This document shows positions 25,435-37,303 of a stretch of 64,000 nt of DNA, piece after piece. A program made the position numbers and the translations under genes. The notes under the pieces are model-generated. The model did not search any database, was not told the origin of the DNA, and saw nothing but the letters and a program-made list of their open reading frames with translations. The stretch's first letter is position 1; every line of letters begins with the position of its first letter. Where the stretch lies: positions 53,396,094-53,460,093 of the forward strand of contig NC_079136.1 in assembly GCF_945859705.1 (NCBI RefSeq). The letters run 5' to 3'. The stretch comes from Episyrphus balteatus (taxonomy: Eukaryota > Arthropoda > Insecta > Diptera > Syrphidae).

Positions 25435-25884
25435 CGCCATCTTGGATTTTAGTTTTTGTTGAATATCTCGATTTCTATTTATCTTACAAAAAAGTTGTGT
25501 ATACAAGAAACGTAGGAAATCAAATTTCTCGTCTTTTATGTTAAGAACACTTTTTTGATATTCTGAATAATAAAAAAGTTACAAGCCAAAAAATTAAAAA
25601 AAAAACCCGAAAAAAATGACAATTTTAAAGATTTGAGCACTTTTTGTCAAAATTATTAAAAAACGTATCGAGAAAAGATTATCGCCTTTAAATTCTCTAC
25701 AACTCTGCTATACAACTTTTTTTTGTATCGATATAATTAATAAAGTTATTAATACTTTTTTGTTAAAAAATACCCCTTTTTTACGAAATGAAGAGACTGA
25801 ACTTTCTCTTTTAACATAAAGCTATAAAATACTCACTAATCATTTAAAATTCAAGATTTGGTAAAAAAAAATTAAGAAAAAAGT

Positions 25885-26388
25885 GGGAGCGGGTCATAAT
25901 TCTGCTTGTCAAAATTCTGTACGACAAAATTCTGTAGGGTCAAAATACTGTAATACCATAATTCTGTACGTCATTATACTGTAAATACAAAATTCTGTAC
26001 GTCAAAATTCTGTATGAACAAAATACTGACTTGCAAAATTCTGTTTTGTAAAATTCTGTACGGCAAAATACTGTATATCAAAATTCTGTAAAAATGCTGT
26101 AAAAAAATATCGTTTTGATAATGTAAAAAAGTGCGCGCGCACTTTTTTACATTATCAAAACGATATTTTTTTACAGCATTTTTACAGAATTTTGATTTAC
26201 AGAATTTTGATGTACAGAATTTTGAAATACAGTATTTTGACCAACCAGAATTTTGCTATACAGAATTTTGACTTTCAGAATTTTGTTCCTACAGCATTTT
26301 GCACATACAGAATTTTGACATACAGTATTTTGGCATACAGTATTTTGAATACAGAATTTTGCAACATCCAGAATTTCGACCCCAACCC
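25885..26388. mobile_element. Foldback element FB-2 with inverted arrays of AAATTCTGTA units
   Basis: Left arm repeats CAAAATTCTGTA-like units roughly every 15-20 bp; the right arm repeats the reverse, TACAGAATTTTG. The centre is a perfect 120-bp palindrome (26077-26196) folding on GTGCGCGCGCAC. The ends GGGAGCG and CCAACCC are the same as in FB-1. Flanks are GAAAAAAGT (25876-25884) and GAGAAAAGT (26389-26397), a 9-bp duplication with one mismatch. Apparent ORFs on both strands are translations of the repeat units and not genes. Confidence 0.85.
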
Positions 26389-26732
26389 GAGAAAAGTAAA
26401 GATAAAAAACACAAACAAAAAAGAGCATTTTTAACAAAAAAAAAAAAATCCTCTTATTTGTGTTTCTGAGAACCCATAGAGATTGTTTTTTCGTGTGTCC
26501 GACACAAAATAAAGGTGTATTTTATGATCACAGGTGAGTCGATCAGTCGTGTGCATTGAAATCGAAAGTGTAGAATATATTCATACTTTAAGTGTTAATT
26601 ACTGCGTTTGTTTGGAAAGTAAAGTGGAATTAAAAATTTATTTTTGATCGATTGTCTAATTGTGTATGCTATGAATCAATTTTTGTTGAAAAAAAAATTA
26701 TTGACCTGGTCTTGGGAGGGCAAAAAGTACGG

Positions 26733-27285
26733 AAGCCATATTTGGCTTCGTATGCATTAAGGGGTTTTAAATCTACACAATTTGTAAAAATTTTTTGTTG
26801 TTCTTTATTTGTTATTTTGCTTGGAAGCTATGTTTTGCTTCAGAAATGGAGCCCCTTCGCAATTAGAGACATTTTTCTGATGTTAACCCCATTTCCAGCG
26901 GCGTAACCACAAAAATTTTAGGGGAGGGGGTGCTCACTTATAATATTTTTCAATCATTTTATTACTTTTTAGTTTTTGTAAGATCTGGGAGTGGGTGAAA
27001 ATGTTGGAGCAAGACTTACTTCGACAGTGGAAAGAATGTGAACCAGAAGAAATATTTAAAACGGGCAAAAACAAATTGCTTTTCTCGGTTCCATGGCTTA
27101 AAATGAGCCGAATTTGAAGTAATTCTTAACCTTTTGTAATGCAATGTATTTATTTTACTTTATTTTGTTTTTAAATGATAAATATTTATCTTTTTATAAT
27201 TTTAATTTTATTCTTTACCTAATCTGAATAAATAAAATTAGTAAAATTTCTTACCCCTTAATGCATACGAAGCCATATTTGGCTT
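26733..27285. mobile_element. Inverted-repeat element with palindromic 16-bp ends
   Basis: 26733-26765 and 27253-27285 are perfect reverse complements (33 bp). Each arm includes the self-palindrome AAGCCATATTTGGCTT as its outermost part and GTATGCATTAAGGGGT inward. The interior is AT-rich without a recognisable gene. The 16-bp palindrome could be part of the TIR or a duplicated palindromic target. Confidence 0.65.
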
Positions 27286-27854
27286 ATAAACAAATTTTTT
27301 AAACAAATTAATTTAAACAAATTTTTTTTAATGAAAACCGTTTTGAAACAACCCAAAGAACCCATGTAAAGCATTTTTTAATTTTTTCGTCCGCTAATAT
27401 TAATTCATGCAGTAGAGGGTTAATAACTTTTGTATTTATAGCGATAGAAAAAAAAGTTGTATAGCAGAGTTGTAGAGAAATTTAAGGTGAATAATCTTAT
27501 CTCGGAAGGTTTTTTTCATAATTTTGATAAAAAGTGCTCAAAACTTTAAAATTGACACTTTTTTCTGTTTTCTTTACTTTTTTAGCTTGTAACTTTGTTA
27601 ATATTCAGAATATCGAAAAAGTTTTCTTAACATAAAAGAAATTTAATTTCCTACGTTTCTTGTATACACAACTTTTATGATTAGAAATCGAGATATTTAA
27701 CAAAAACTAAAATCCAAGATGGCGGCCGAAAGGTGAATTTCGGGAGTGCGAAAAATCAGCGTAATGATATTAAGCCAATGCTCTATCGAATGAGTAAAAA
27801 AAATTTGGGGGTGGTACAAACTGCTGGGTCAAATTATAAATGCACTGGCCTATT

Positions 27855-27945
27855 CTGTCTGACTGTCTGTCCTTTAGAATGTGCTTCAAGCTACAGTCCA
27901 AGCCACTGGAATTATTTTCTTCAAACTTGGTAGTTGTGGTTTTGC
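27855..27945 (-). repeat. DINE-1-like remnant in reverse orientation
   Basis: GTCTGACTGTCTGTCC followed by AAGCTACAG and TTCTTCAAACTTGGTAGTTG matches the reverse complement of the tail of the copy at 13036-13990 (ACCAAGTTTGAAGAAAAT ... GCAGCTCC ... CAGACAGA). Confidence 0.55.
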
Positions 27946-28429
27946 CAAGTTATGTTGCAAATGAGACGCATTTTGAAAATATGAAAAAACAAAATTAGTT
28001 TTTGATCCATTATAAACTAGTATTTGTAATTGATCCATTTGAGATAATTTCACCATAAGAGCAAGTGCGTCCCAAAAGCAATGGTTTCCAACTGATTTTA
28101 TATCAAATGAGAAAACAAAATTTGGGTGTCATAGTAACGATTGGGTCACCTCACCGTAGGATAATATACATTCTTCATGCACTAGACTAAAGGTGTAAAC
28201 TGTATCGTCGGCGTCATCTTTTTCTTGTTGTTTTACAAAACGGTAATATGAATTTGCATTCTATTTAAAATTTGTCAGCTTTACATAATTTTGGTAACAC
28301 ATAATCAAATTTTACCAAATGGCAGTTTGTACGCCTAAGGTCTTTAACTAACGAACTGGTACTTCTTCAATATGTCTCTAATATTGCAAAAGTTCAAGTT
28401 TAAATAGTAGTAAAATAAATCATCTTCTT

Positions 28430-28650
28430 TTACTATTTGCATCATTTAGTTTATAAAATTTAAACAAAAAAAATTGTTTTGGTTCACAAAAAACTTAATT
28501 TTAATTAAAAAAAAAAAAAACAGCGGCAATTTTTAACTCATAGAGGTTAAAGTATATTTTTAATTATCGACCTTTGAAGAAAAATAAAGATCATCAAAAT
28601 TTGAGCCCAATAATTTGCTTAATTTACTCACTACTAATTAATTAAAAAAA
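28430..28650 (+). repeat. Fragment of the 3741-5662 foldback family
   Basis: Aligns with 5510-5720: a TTTATAAAATTTAA block, AATTTTAATTAAAAAAAAAA, CGGCAATTTTTAA, TTTTTAATTATCGACCTTTGAA and CCCAATAATTTGCTT / CCCTAATAATTTGCTT. Only one arm is present. Confidence 0.6.
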
Positions 28651-28680
28651 TAAAAAAATAAATAAAATTATTACAAAAAA

Positions 28681-28701
28681 ATGCTACACATACGCCACAG
28701 T
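28681..28701 (+). repeat. Dispersed motif, copy 3
   Basis: CTACACATACGCCACAGTG, one base from the copy at 3328-3346, just after the foldback-family fragment. Confidence 0.5.
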
Positions 28702-31231
28702 GAGCGTATAAGTTAAATTTCGAAAATTAGTACCAATACATATTCTGCCAATGACTTATTCCAATTAACAATTTTGCATCTATAAATGGTACTGTTGCTT
28801 CTATAAAGCTTTTTAGAAATAAAACTTTTCATTGAGATATCGTTTGTCTTCAAAACATTGAAATACTAAAATGAAACTTCTATATTTTGTACGGTCAAAT
28901 TAGACTAAAATAAGTGGGTTAGTTCCCAGCAAGCTGAAAATTGGTAGGATTGCTGGAAACACCTTCATAAACTAAATCTAAAAAGTCCTCATCGATCCGA
29001 GACCTGGAAAAAATTTTACTTTGGGTCAAAGGTCACAAGAAATGGTATTTCACAATTTTCAGCAAAACGGTAAGTCTTATCAAAAAATTTTCAATGCAAG
29101 AATTGTAGACCAGGTTATTATATATAAAAAGTGACATGACACTTTTTTTCCTAAGACCCACCGTTTCTTAGGTATAACGATTCAAAAAGTTGAAGTTGAG
29201 TTGTAATCGTCATAATTAGGTATATTCTGAAAAAAAAAACTCCCAACTGAAAATCTCTTGAAATTTCATTATTTTTTAGCTTGAATTTGTTCTTCAATGG
29301 TTAAGAATATGGGGAAAGCAAAAAAAAAAAATGGAAATTTTCACCATTTTTCCGATTGGGGTCCTTCTCCCGAAACCATTTCCCTGGCAATTTTTGTTTA
29401 GAATAGGTCCGAATATAATACAGGGTGTCCGATAGAGAATGGGCAACTCTAAAACGGCAGATAGCTACACTTATGACTGTTCTAAAAACAGATAGAAAGA
29501 CGATATAAGACCGTCGAATAATTATTTAAAACTGCAACTATCACGTGTATCTCTTTCAAAAGGAAAAAAAAAGAGCTTAAACTGCTCTCAAAAGAGTGCC
29601 ACTGAGTGACGCGTATCTTCAATCAAAATGATGGACACAATAATTCTCAATTCGCATGCAAATGCCGGTACCTATACATCGATACGCAAAATATCGCCCA
29701 AAGGATGTTTCCCCGTCAAGAGAAACATTGAAGACTTCAAAAGCAAGAACTCAACTCAACTCAACTCAAACCAGCATCCGAAGTTACATAGTACATATAT
29801 TGCGTTCAAATCGTCAATAATTGTAATCCGGTAAAAACATACGCGAATATACCCCTGAGAAGACAAGTGCCCTACTTATGTTGCAGAACTTCTGGCACGA
29901 GATGAAAAACAGCAAGGTTTTGCATGAAACAGAGGCACTACATACTCCTCAGTGCCTGCTTCCTATCCTGCAGGCTCTATATATCTAAAATGTTACCACA
30001 TTGCCCTTATGCATATATGAATCGTCGTTGGCTGGTTGGCAGAGTTTGCCCTGGCCAAAACCGTCTCGCCTGTGCCGTCATGCTACTAAACTGTTCGCAA
30101 CAATGATCATGAGAAATTTCGCGATAATGAGTGTGGAACCGGCGAAGAAGAAGCCTTAGTATAGTTTAGTCGTGGTGATGGCTTGGGATAGGGATTGGAA
30201 TGATGATGGTGGCATTCTACTCAGTGCTGCTAACCGCCAACCACGAGATTTTAGCTTCTTCCTGTCATCTCAATCGATGTGGTGGTGTCTTCATGTCCAT
30301 CCTCTGTATCTGGTACTGCATTTGGTTCAGTTTTTTGTTCTTTTTTTTTTACTCGAATTGACGGATTAACCAAAAGGAGAGCAGAAATTAAAAAAAAAAA
30401 TTGCCTCAAATGTCAGAGGATGCAGAAAAAAAAACACAACAACAAAACAAAGCGAATCAAAAAAAAATTGGATGAGTATCGACATGTCCAGAGGCTTCCA
30501 TAAGAACGAACTCAAGGTTGATTCCCTCTCGCTGGCTGGGGATGGATGCAATTCAATCTCTTGGCGCTGCCACAATAATTCGTTCGGCGGAAATTACGAA
30601 CACGCGATTTTTAATTTTCGCATCGCACTCGTACGCTTCGGTGACGGTGACGGTGATGTTGGCTTTGGCTGTTGTTATTGTTGTTGTTGTTGGTGGTTGG
30701 TTCGGTTGGTTGTTGTGTTGCACGGGAACGCAGCAGTCAGTGAGTGAGTGGTGAGGTGGCGCGACCAGAACGATGACGCGGTTTTGCAGAGATTTGCTGC
30801 TTGCAACAAGTAGTAGCCTGTGGTGGTAACCAGCGATGAGTGAATTTTCGAGGAAGAATATGCATATGCAATGACATTGTATGGCAGGTTTTTTTTTTTT
30901 TTTTTGTGTGATGCGTGCGTAAGTAGAGGATCAAATTGCTTAGAGAGGTTTTTTGTTTTATGTCTCTTCACTGGCAGCAGCGCAGCGGTGGCGGTGAATG
31001 GTCATTGGCCTAGGACTTGACTTTGACTACCTATGAACATTATTTTTAAGCATCATCTTACCAACGTGTCATTCTTTTCAATAAAAAAAAACTCTAACGT
31101 TTTGAGACAGTCTCTGTCGAGGTTAACTTCAGTGATTCCTCCAGCTAGAAATGATTTTGAATAAAGCTTTTGTTTCATAAAAATATCATGCGTCAATGCA
31201 TATGAGGCAGTAGCAGCCATGAATATTAAGT
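28702..31231. other. No gene supported
   Basis: 28702-29420 is AT-rich. 29421-31000 is more complex, with triplet-like runs (GTTGTT near 30673) and long A/T runs near 30460 and 30890. ORFs of 60-91 codons on both strands overlap one another and show no domain; the longest are chance readings of CA/GT-rich DNA. Confidence 0.5.
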
Positions 31232-32023
31232 GAATCGTTTATTTCAGAATTAGCATGTCCACTTTTTCCAAAAATTTTTTTTTTGGAAATATCTCATTTA
31301 TGTATAGTTATTCATCTTCTGAAAAAAAATTAAGTATGTCAGACGCCCCAAAATACGAAAACTGAAAGAAAAGGGTTCAAAATATATGGAAAATTTTCAC
31401 CCGGTGACAACATTTTTGACTGTTAAATACATGACTTTTTACCAGTTTTAAATTATTTTGGCAGCAATCTTGACACGCACCCCCTTTTGTTATATATCTA
31501 TAAAAAGGTAAAGAATTACTCTATCTATATCTATTAAATTCATTAAAATTGTACTCAGGATTCAAAAGTTATGGCCAGATTTCTGGTGGTGGCAGCATTT
31601 TTAACTCTTGAATAATATGACATTTTACCAGCTTTAATTTTTTTTGGCAAACACCATGACACGCAAGCCTTTAAGTTATACATCTATAAAAATGTAAAGA
31701 TTTACTCTATCTACTGCTATTTAATTTATTAAAATCGAAAGCAGGGTTCAAAAACTATAGCTAAATAAAAACAAAAGTTTTACCACAAAAATTTCGTTTA
31801 TTTCAGAAACGAAATAAGTCCACCGACTTTAAAGGCTTAAAAACCCGCAAAGACCTAAAAAAAAGTTTATATTTTAAAGGTTTCTAAATGCATCTTAGGC
31901 TAGATTATAACTCGGCATACTCTAAATTTGAAGTGTTGTGGAATTTTAAGTAAAAAACAGTTTTTTGTTGCTCCTGAAAAGTTTATGCTCATATACTTAT
32001 GTCGTTTCTGAAATAAACGATTC
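31232..32023. mobile_element. Candidate TIR element with an internal tandem duplication
   Basis: GAATCGTTTATTTCAGAA at 31232-31249 is exactly reverse-complemented at 32006-32023. Inside, 31400-31575 and 31590-31760 are two diverged copies of one segment (TTTTACCAG, GACACGCA, TATCTATAAAAA, AAAGATTTACTCTATCTA, GGTTCAAAA). No ORF. Target duplication not evident. Confidence 0.55.
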
Positions 32024-35000
32024 AAGTGGAATCTGATTTTAAGTTTTCAGTAAAAAGTTTCAAGATCAAAAATCAATTATACAATAGGTAGTACCTACCT
32101 AATTTTGTGGCCCAAATTAACAAACAACATTAACAAACCTGATTTTTTTTTCTAAACCGTCAAAGTCAGTTTTAGATACACTACTGCCTTACTTACTGTA
32201 TGAAAACGCCCAACTACTATTAAGTGTGTGTGTTGAAAAAAATTTATAAACACATTACCTACATATATCATTGTCTACAAAATCGGTTTAAGGGCTATAA
32301 ATTTACGAGATTACGTCATAAGAAACATTGATGAAAAATTGCATACTTTTATGAATTGAATGTTAATTACTGAATTATCATTATTTTGTCAAAATAGACA
32401 TTCAACCAAGAAAAAATTCACATATAAAAAACCTCGAACCTGTTCACAATACATACTAGCTTATTTTCGTTCAGTGTATTTTAATTTCACCATCGTAAGT
32501 CGAATCGAATGAATGAATTTTATCAATTTATTTTTTTATACAAATTTTCTACAATAATTGACTCGCTTTTTTAGAAGTTAAAAATTTTAATAGCTGTTAG
32601 GTTGATACACTATTTTTTTTTTTTTTTATTTTTTTTTTTTTATTTTTAATTTGTTTTTCGTTGTAAAATGTAAAGAAAAATATTATATGAAAAATTTTAA
32701 GCACTTGTGGTACAAAAAAAAAACTATATAGCCTAAGACCTGGCAGCAAATTTTTTACGTGAGAGGTGATGCGCCTTTACAGAGAAAAAGTGCATCAAAA
32801 GGATAATTTTGCTGAAAATTGCTTTAGTAAAGGTTACCACTTAAAACTAGTTAAATCCTGCCACTCTTATCTCCCTTATAACAAAAAACACACATGACAG
32901 ACTTTTTATCCGCTCCCAAACATAGGTGAACAACGTTTATAAAAATATGCGCGTCCAAAGGGAATTTTATAATGTATGTTGTTTTTATCGTATAGAGTTA
33001 GAGTTATTAGAAAATATTTATTGGTACAAAAATGCAAAAGGCATATGAATTTAATAAATTTATTTTTACTGTATTTTCTTAGGTATTTTTTTTTTTAAAC
33101 ATTGCGTAAATATTTGCTGTTTTAGCTTCTTTAAAGTACAACTCGAGTGTAGATAAATTTCAGGTTAAGTTAACAGCAACTTGGAATATGCCCCATTAAC
33201 ATTAAAAAAAATGTTATATAATTGTGTAACAGTAGTTATAAAAAAATATATTTCCTTTACTGCTGTTTGGACGTGGCAAACGATCTATAAAGGTTTTATG
33301 TGCAAATTTTGCATTTTTTAATCAATTATTATTATTGTTTGGTTGGTGGAGTATGAACTGTTATGTCCCTATAATAAACCTATTAAAAGATTATATTATC
33401 CACTTGTACTTTAGTATTTGTAGGTGCTCTATATTTAAAATGATATTTTGTGTTATATTATTTACCGTTATACCTATCAGAAATGTGGATATGGAAATAA
33501 CTAAATTTTTTTTTGAAATATATATCTGTCTACTTTCTATCTTAACTATAATTTTTTATGTTTCAACCTTTGTACCAAAATAAAAAAGATACTAATAAAA
33601 AAATGGATGAAAATGGTCAAAAAATTCGGGGAAAAAAAATAGTTTGTCCTGTTGCTTGGTAAAAAATCATTTGCGAAATTTTATAAACGTTCGTAAATCA
33701 ATCTAACCTAAAAGTCCAGTAATTTTGAGATTTGTTTCAAGCTTTCCAAAGTAAAATAAAATAAAACACTAAAAAAACTCCTAAGAATAAGGTGTTTTTA
33801 AAAATTCATGTTTCGAAAACTAAGGCTCTAAAAAAATACGTATCAGGCTCCTATTTTTTTGTATTAATGTTTGTTTGTTTATTGATGTTTTTTTGTTTTA
33901 ATGTTTCAGAGTTTTTTTTTTTAATATTTCTGTCTTTTTCTAACAAATTTATATATCGATTAAAATAGATCATGAAATTTATAGGTAATGATTGAATTTT
34001 AAAATTCTGTCTTATTCTTTTAGGATTTTACTATCTTATAAGTTAAAGTATGTTTATTTTTGCATTATGTAATAGTTTAAGATGTACGTTGATTACACAC
34101 CGGCCCAAAAAAAAAAGTGATCAGTAGGTAATACTTTTGACTGGATTCGGAATAAGAATCTAAAGTCAGTTTTGCACGTACATTCCCAAATTTTGAGTAA
34201 ATTACATATAACCGCCGATTTGGATGGTCAATTTTATAGTTTTTGCAATTGACTTTATATTTTGAACAGGGGCGTACGGACAAAAATGACCTCAGGTCCC
34301 GACTTAGCAAGTCAAAATACGTAAAGATAGGTGGGTCCGATCAGAAGTACTGACAACTTTTTTCTTGTGGACCGTTGTTATGAATGAATCCGTTCAGAAC
34401 TATACCACACTGCTAACGCCAAATGAAATGTGAGGTTGAATCATACCTTTTCGGGGTTCATCAATTTAAAATAAGTTATAAGGTAAAAAAAAATCAAAAT
34501 ATTAATTTTTCTAAAATATGAATACAGGTAGGTAATGATCAAAGAAATAGTTCGGAGAGAAAAAATCAACAAAAATGTACACTCTTAAGTTGCATAAAAA
34601 AATCAAATAATTGTTAGAAACCTTAAATATTCTATAATTTCCTGACAAAAGTATCTAAGAAGATCGTAGGTAAGTATGAATATTTCAAGTCGATCAGTTC
34701 AGTCGGAAAAATTTTCTTCTCCGACTTCGAAATATCGATTGAGAAAAACGCGTTTAGGGATTTGGGAACCATTTAAATTTAGTTAAGACGTCTACACAAA
34801 ATTGTTGGCTTATTTCTCTGAAACTATTTTCCAGATGAATTTGAAATTTTGGAATAATATTTCAGAAAAAAAAAAACAAAATTTTAATTTTTCAAAATTA
34901 CAAGTGAATACAACCACTTAAGTTAAGACTACAACAAGTGTAACTAGTTTCTTAAAACTGCAAACTCGTGTTCTTATTCTTATATAAATCTTACGTCTCT

Positions 35001-35434
35001 GTAAAAAAAAATCAACAAAAAAAAAAAAAATATCTTTCGCAAACATTTTCATATATGATAGATGATAGATATATGCCAAAGATGATACCTGCACAAACAT
35101 CCGTCCAGCCTGTTGTCTACCTATCTTATGGGGGTCCAACCCAAACTGCCTGAGAAGAAAAATTTTAATATCGACTCTCTGTGAAACTTTATTTCGTTTC
35201 GTTCTTCCAAGTAAAAAAACATAGATGATACCTTTTCTCAAATGCAAACCAAGCAAAAATATGCCACTTGAAGTTTTCTATGAGAACTACAGAAGGCATC
35301 AAACGTCTCGGACTCGGTGTCGTATACGTAACTTCATAAATATGTTGCCTTGTGCCTTGCTTTGCTGACCATTCCACATAATAATTCCTACTCCTCAACC
35401 AGATGACCTTTTATATTGGTTGCCAATTCTTTTG

Positions 35435-35470
<36 letters not shown>

Positions 35471-37262
35471 CACGATCAAAAGAGACAGAGAAGCCTTTTT
35501 TTTCGAAAAGACAAAAAAAATGTCGAAGAAGAAAATTTTTTTTTAAATAAAAGAAAGGTCTCATCTCCTCAGCCAGCCAACGAACGTTGTCGTCATCGTC
35601 ATCGTCGTCAGTAGTGATGGCATAGCAAAGTACATGGAGAATTTCCATTGCATTGTCCTTGCAAGCGCGTCGTCGTCCTTTTTGCTCACACATCACAATA
35701 GCAAAAATAGAGCACACAAAAATGAAGACCCTTAGCACTCAAAAAAAGAAAAAACTAAAAAACAAAAAAAAAAAATGACAAAAAAAAACAAGGCTCGCGT
35801 CTAGCAGCTTTTTCTTACTTCCACCTCCGTCATTGCCGCCGCCGCCGTTCGTTGTCGCCGTCTTTGTCATCATCGTCGTCGTTCTAGTTTACTACATACT
35901 CTCTCTCTTTCTCTCTCCGTCTTTTTTGAAAATGGGGAGACGACTTTTCATGCATGTCCTCCACGATGATGCGGGTTTTTCTCATATATGATGCTCCTTC
36001 TGATACGAATGCTTGTGCTGCAAGTGTCGGTGCCACTGCAGCAACTGTTCTGCTGAGATATGAAGTTTCAATGTACCGCAACCCCACCCTATTGCCACTG
36101 CCACCTCACTCGCCACCTCCGCCATTTTTTTTTTTTTTATATATCGCCGTTATATGCTGTGCACCATACAACTGTCCATGTGTCGTTGTTCCACCGCAAT
36201 TCTCTGGCTGCTTGCCCTCAACCTGGGTCTTCCTCTTCCGACCTCCGCACACAATTCATGTACACTGATTCTGCTCAGCAGCACATCCTTCCAACATCTT
36301 AAGAAGGATATTGTACTTCGCTGGGTGATTTTGCTTGCTGCTGGTGTATCGGTATGGTATAGAGGCTGCTTGCAGGCTTCAGGATGCTTCTTTATGTCAC
36401 GGCGACGACTACGAAGGCTACGTGTGTGTGGTGGCTACGTTTGTTGTGTGCCTTCAAGTGGAATTATCTGCTCTGGTCCATCCGTCTGTTTCGCCGTCCG
36501 ATCATTGATTTTGTTGGGCCCACCATTCCACCATCATACAGCAATACACAACAAGAGTGCACCCAACCACTGCATAATGGGGCGGAAGGATTTGGTCCTT
36601 CGCGCCAGTCACCGCCGCCGCCAATGCTGCTGCGCTTATTCATTTCCAGTTGACATATGGCGCCTACTGCTGGCTGACATTTGTCGTAGTGGTGGACCTC
36701 GGTGGTGGACCAGCGACTGCGAGACGTCGTCGTCGACGGCCATGACAGGGACAGCATCACAAGAGGCTACTACATATACAAGCTTTAGGTTTTGGCGCGG
36801 GGGCAAACATGTAGTTGGAGAGTACAATTGCACAAACTGCCACTGCATGTAAATACATATTTTTTTTTTTTTGTCTTGTTGTTTCCTTCATCCAGTGCCC
36901 ACTTTATGGATGATGTGCTTGGCATCGTATTAGTGTCGGTCGTGCAGGGATAATTGCTCAATTTAGCGGTTATATCGTCATGGATATGTCGGAGAGCTTG
37001 TACTTTGGTTGTTGTCGATGAAAAGTTCATGCAAGAGTCGATTCTTACTTGCATGTTGTTTACTCTCGCTAAACTTTATTATGCACTGATGAAAGAATGA
37101 CCCTTGATATGTCAGAGGTTTAGTGAATTTAATCGATTGATGAAAGCATTTCATTTACTTATATTGAGGGCGAGGGGAGGCTGTTGTATTACAACCTATA
37201 TAATAAGAATAAGTACGTAGAATTACAAGGAAGAAATTCGAAGCGGTTTTTAATTTTACAAT
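32024..37262. other. No gene supported
   Basis: 32024-34900 is AT-rich with T runs near 32610-32640. 35435-35467 is a run of 33 A. 35000-37150 is higher in G and C with CGTCGT and CCGCCG triplets. A 232-codon open frame at 36154-36852 overlaps ORFs in other frames, lacks any recognisable domain and has biased Cys/Ser/Leu content, so it is treated as chance. Confidence 0.5.
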
Positions 37263-37303
37263 AGGCGTGTTTTATTGGTAAATTATCCTTAGCTCAGTAC
37301 TGG
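37263..37303 (+). repeat. Harbinger left terminal inverted repeat
   Basis: 41 bp, one mismatch (position 21) against the reverse complement of 42252-42292. Likely binding site for the transposase and the Myb-like protein. Confidence 0.9.

Larger units (their letters stand above)
23932..27832. mobile_element. Large inverted-repeat element hosting several later insertions
   Basis: The right arm 27420-27832 is the imperfect reverse complement of 23932-24036 joined to 25440-25760. Shared landmarks are CAGTTTGTACCACCCCCAAA at the outer end, TAGAGCATTGGCT, ATTACGCTGATTTTTCGCA, CACCTTTCGGCCGCCA, TCTTGGATTTTAG and GTTGTATAGCAGAGTTGTAG (right-arm strand). The left arm is split by the Transib-like element. 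The loop holds FB-2 (25885-26388) and the element at 26733-27285. No transposase ORF was found, so it is non-autonomous. Terminal target duplication is unclear. Confidence 0.75.

Noticed and set aside
25885..26388. CRISPR-like array of short repeats
   Set aside because: Units are degenerate, spacers are too short and irregular, the arrays are inverted about a palindrome, and the context is eukaryotic transposon DNA.
26171..26437. Frames on both strands with QNSVCQNTV / YRILTYSIL repeats
   Set aside because: They are translations of the FB-2 array units; the element is non-coding.
28683..28701. The dispersed motif ending CCACAGTG as a Transib end
   Set aside because: No matching inverted end or 5-bp duplication was found near any of its three copies; the CACAGTG overlap is probably coincidence.
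29628..29834. 68-codon frame as a possible host exon
   Set aside because: No domain, no clear splice sites and no codon bias that distinguishes it from neighbouring chance frames.
36154..36852. 232-codon open frame on the plus strand
   Set aside because: It overlaps several other open frames on both strands in a GC-richer island, is rich in Cys/Ser/Leu/Arg, has no recognisable domain and no plausible splice context.
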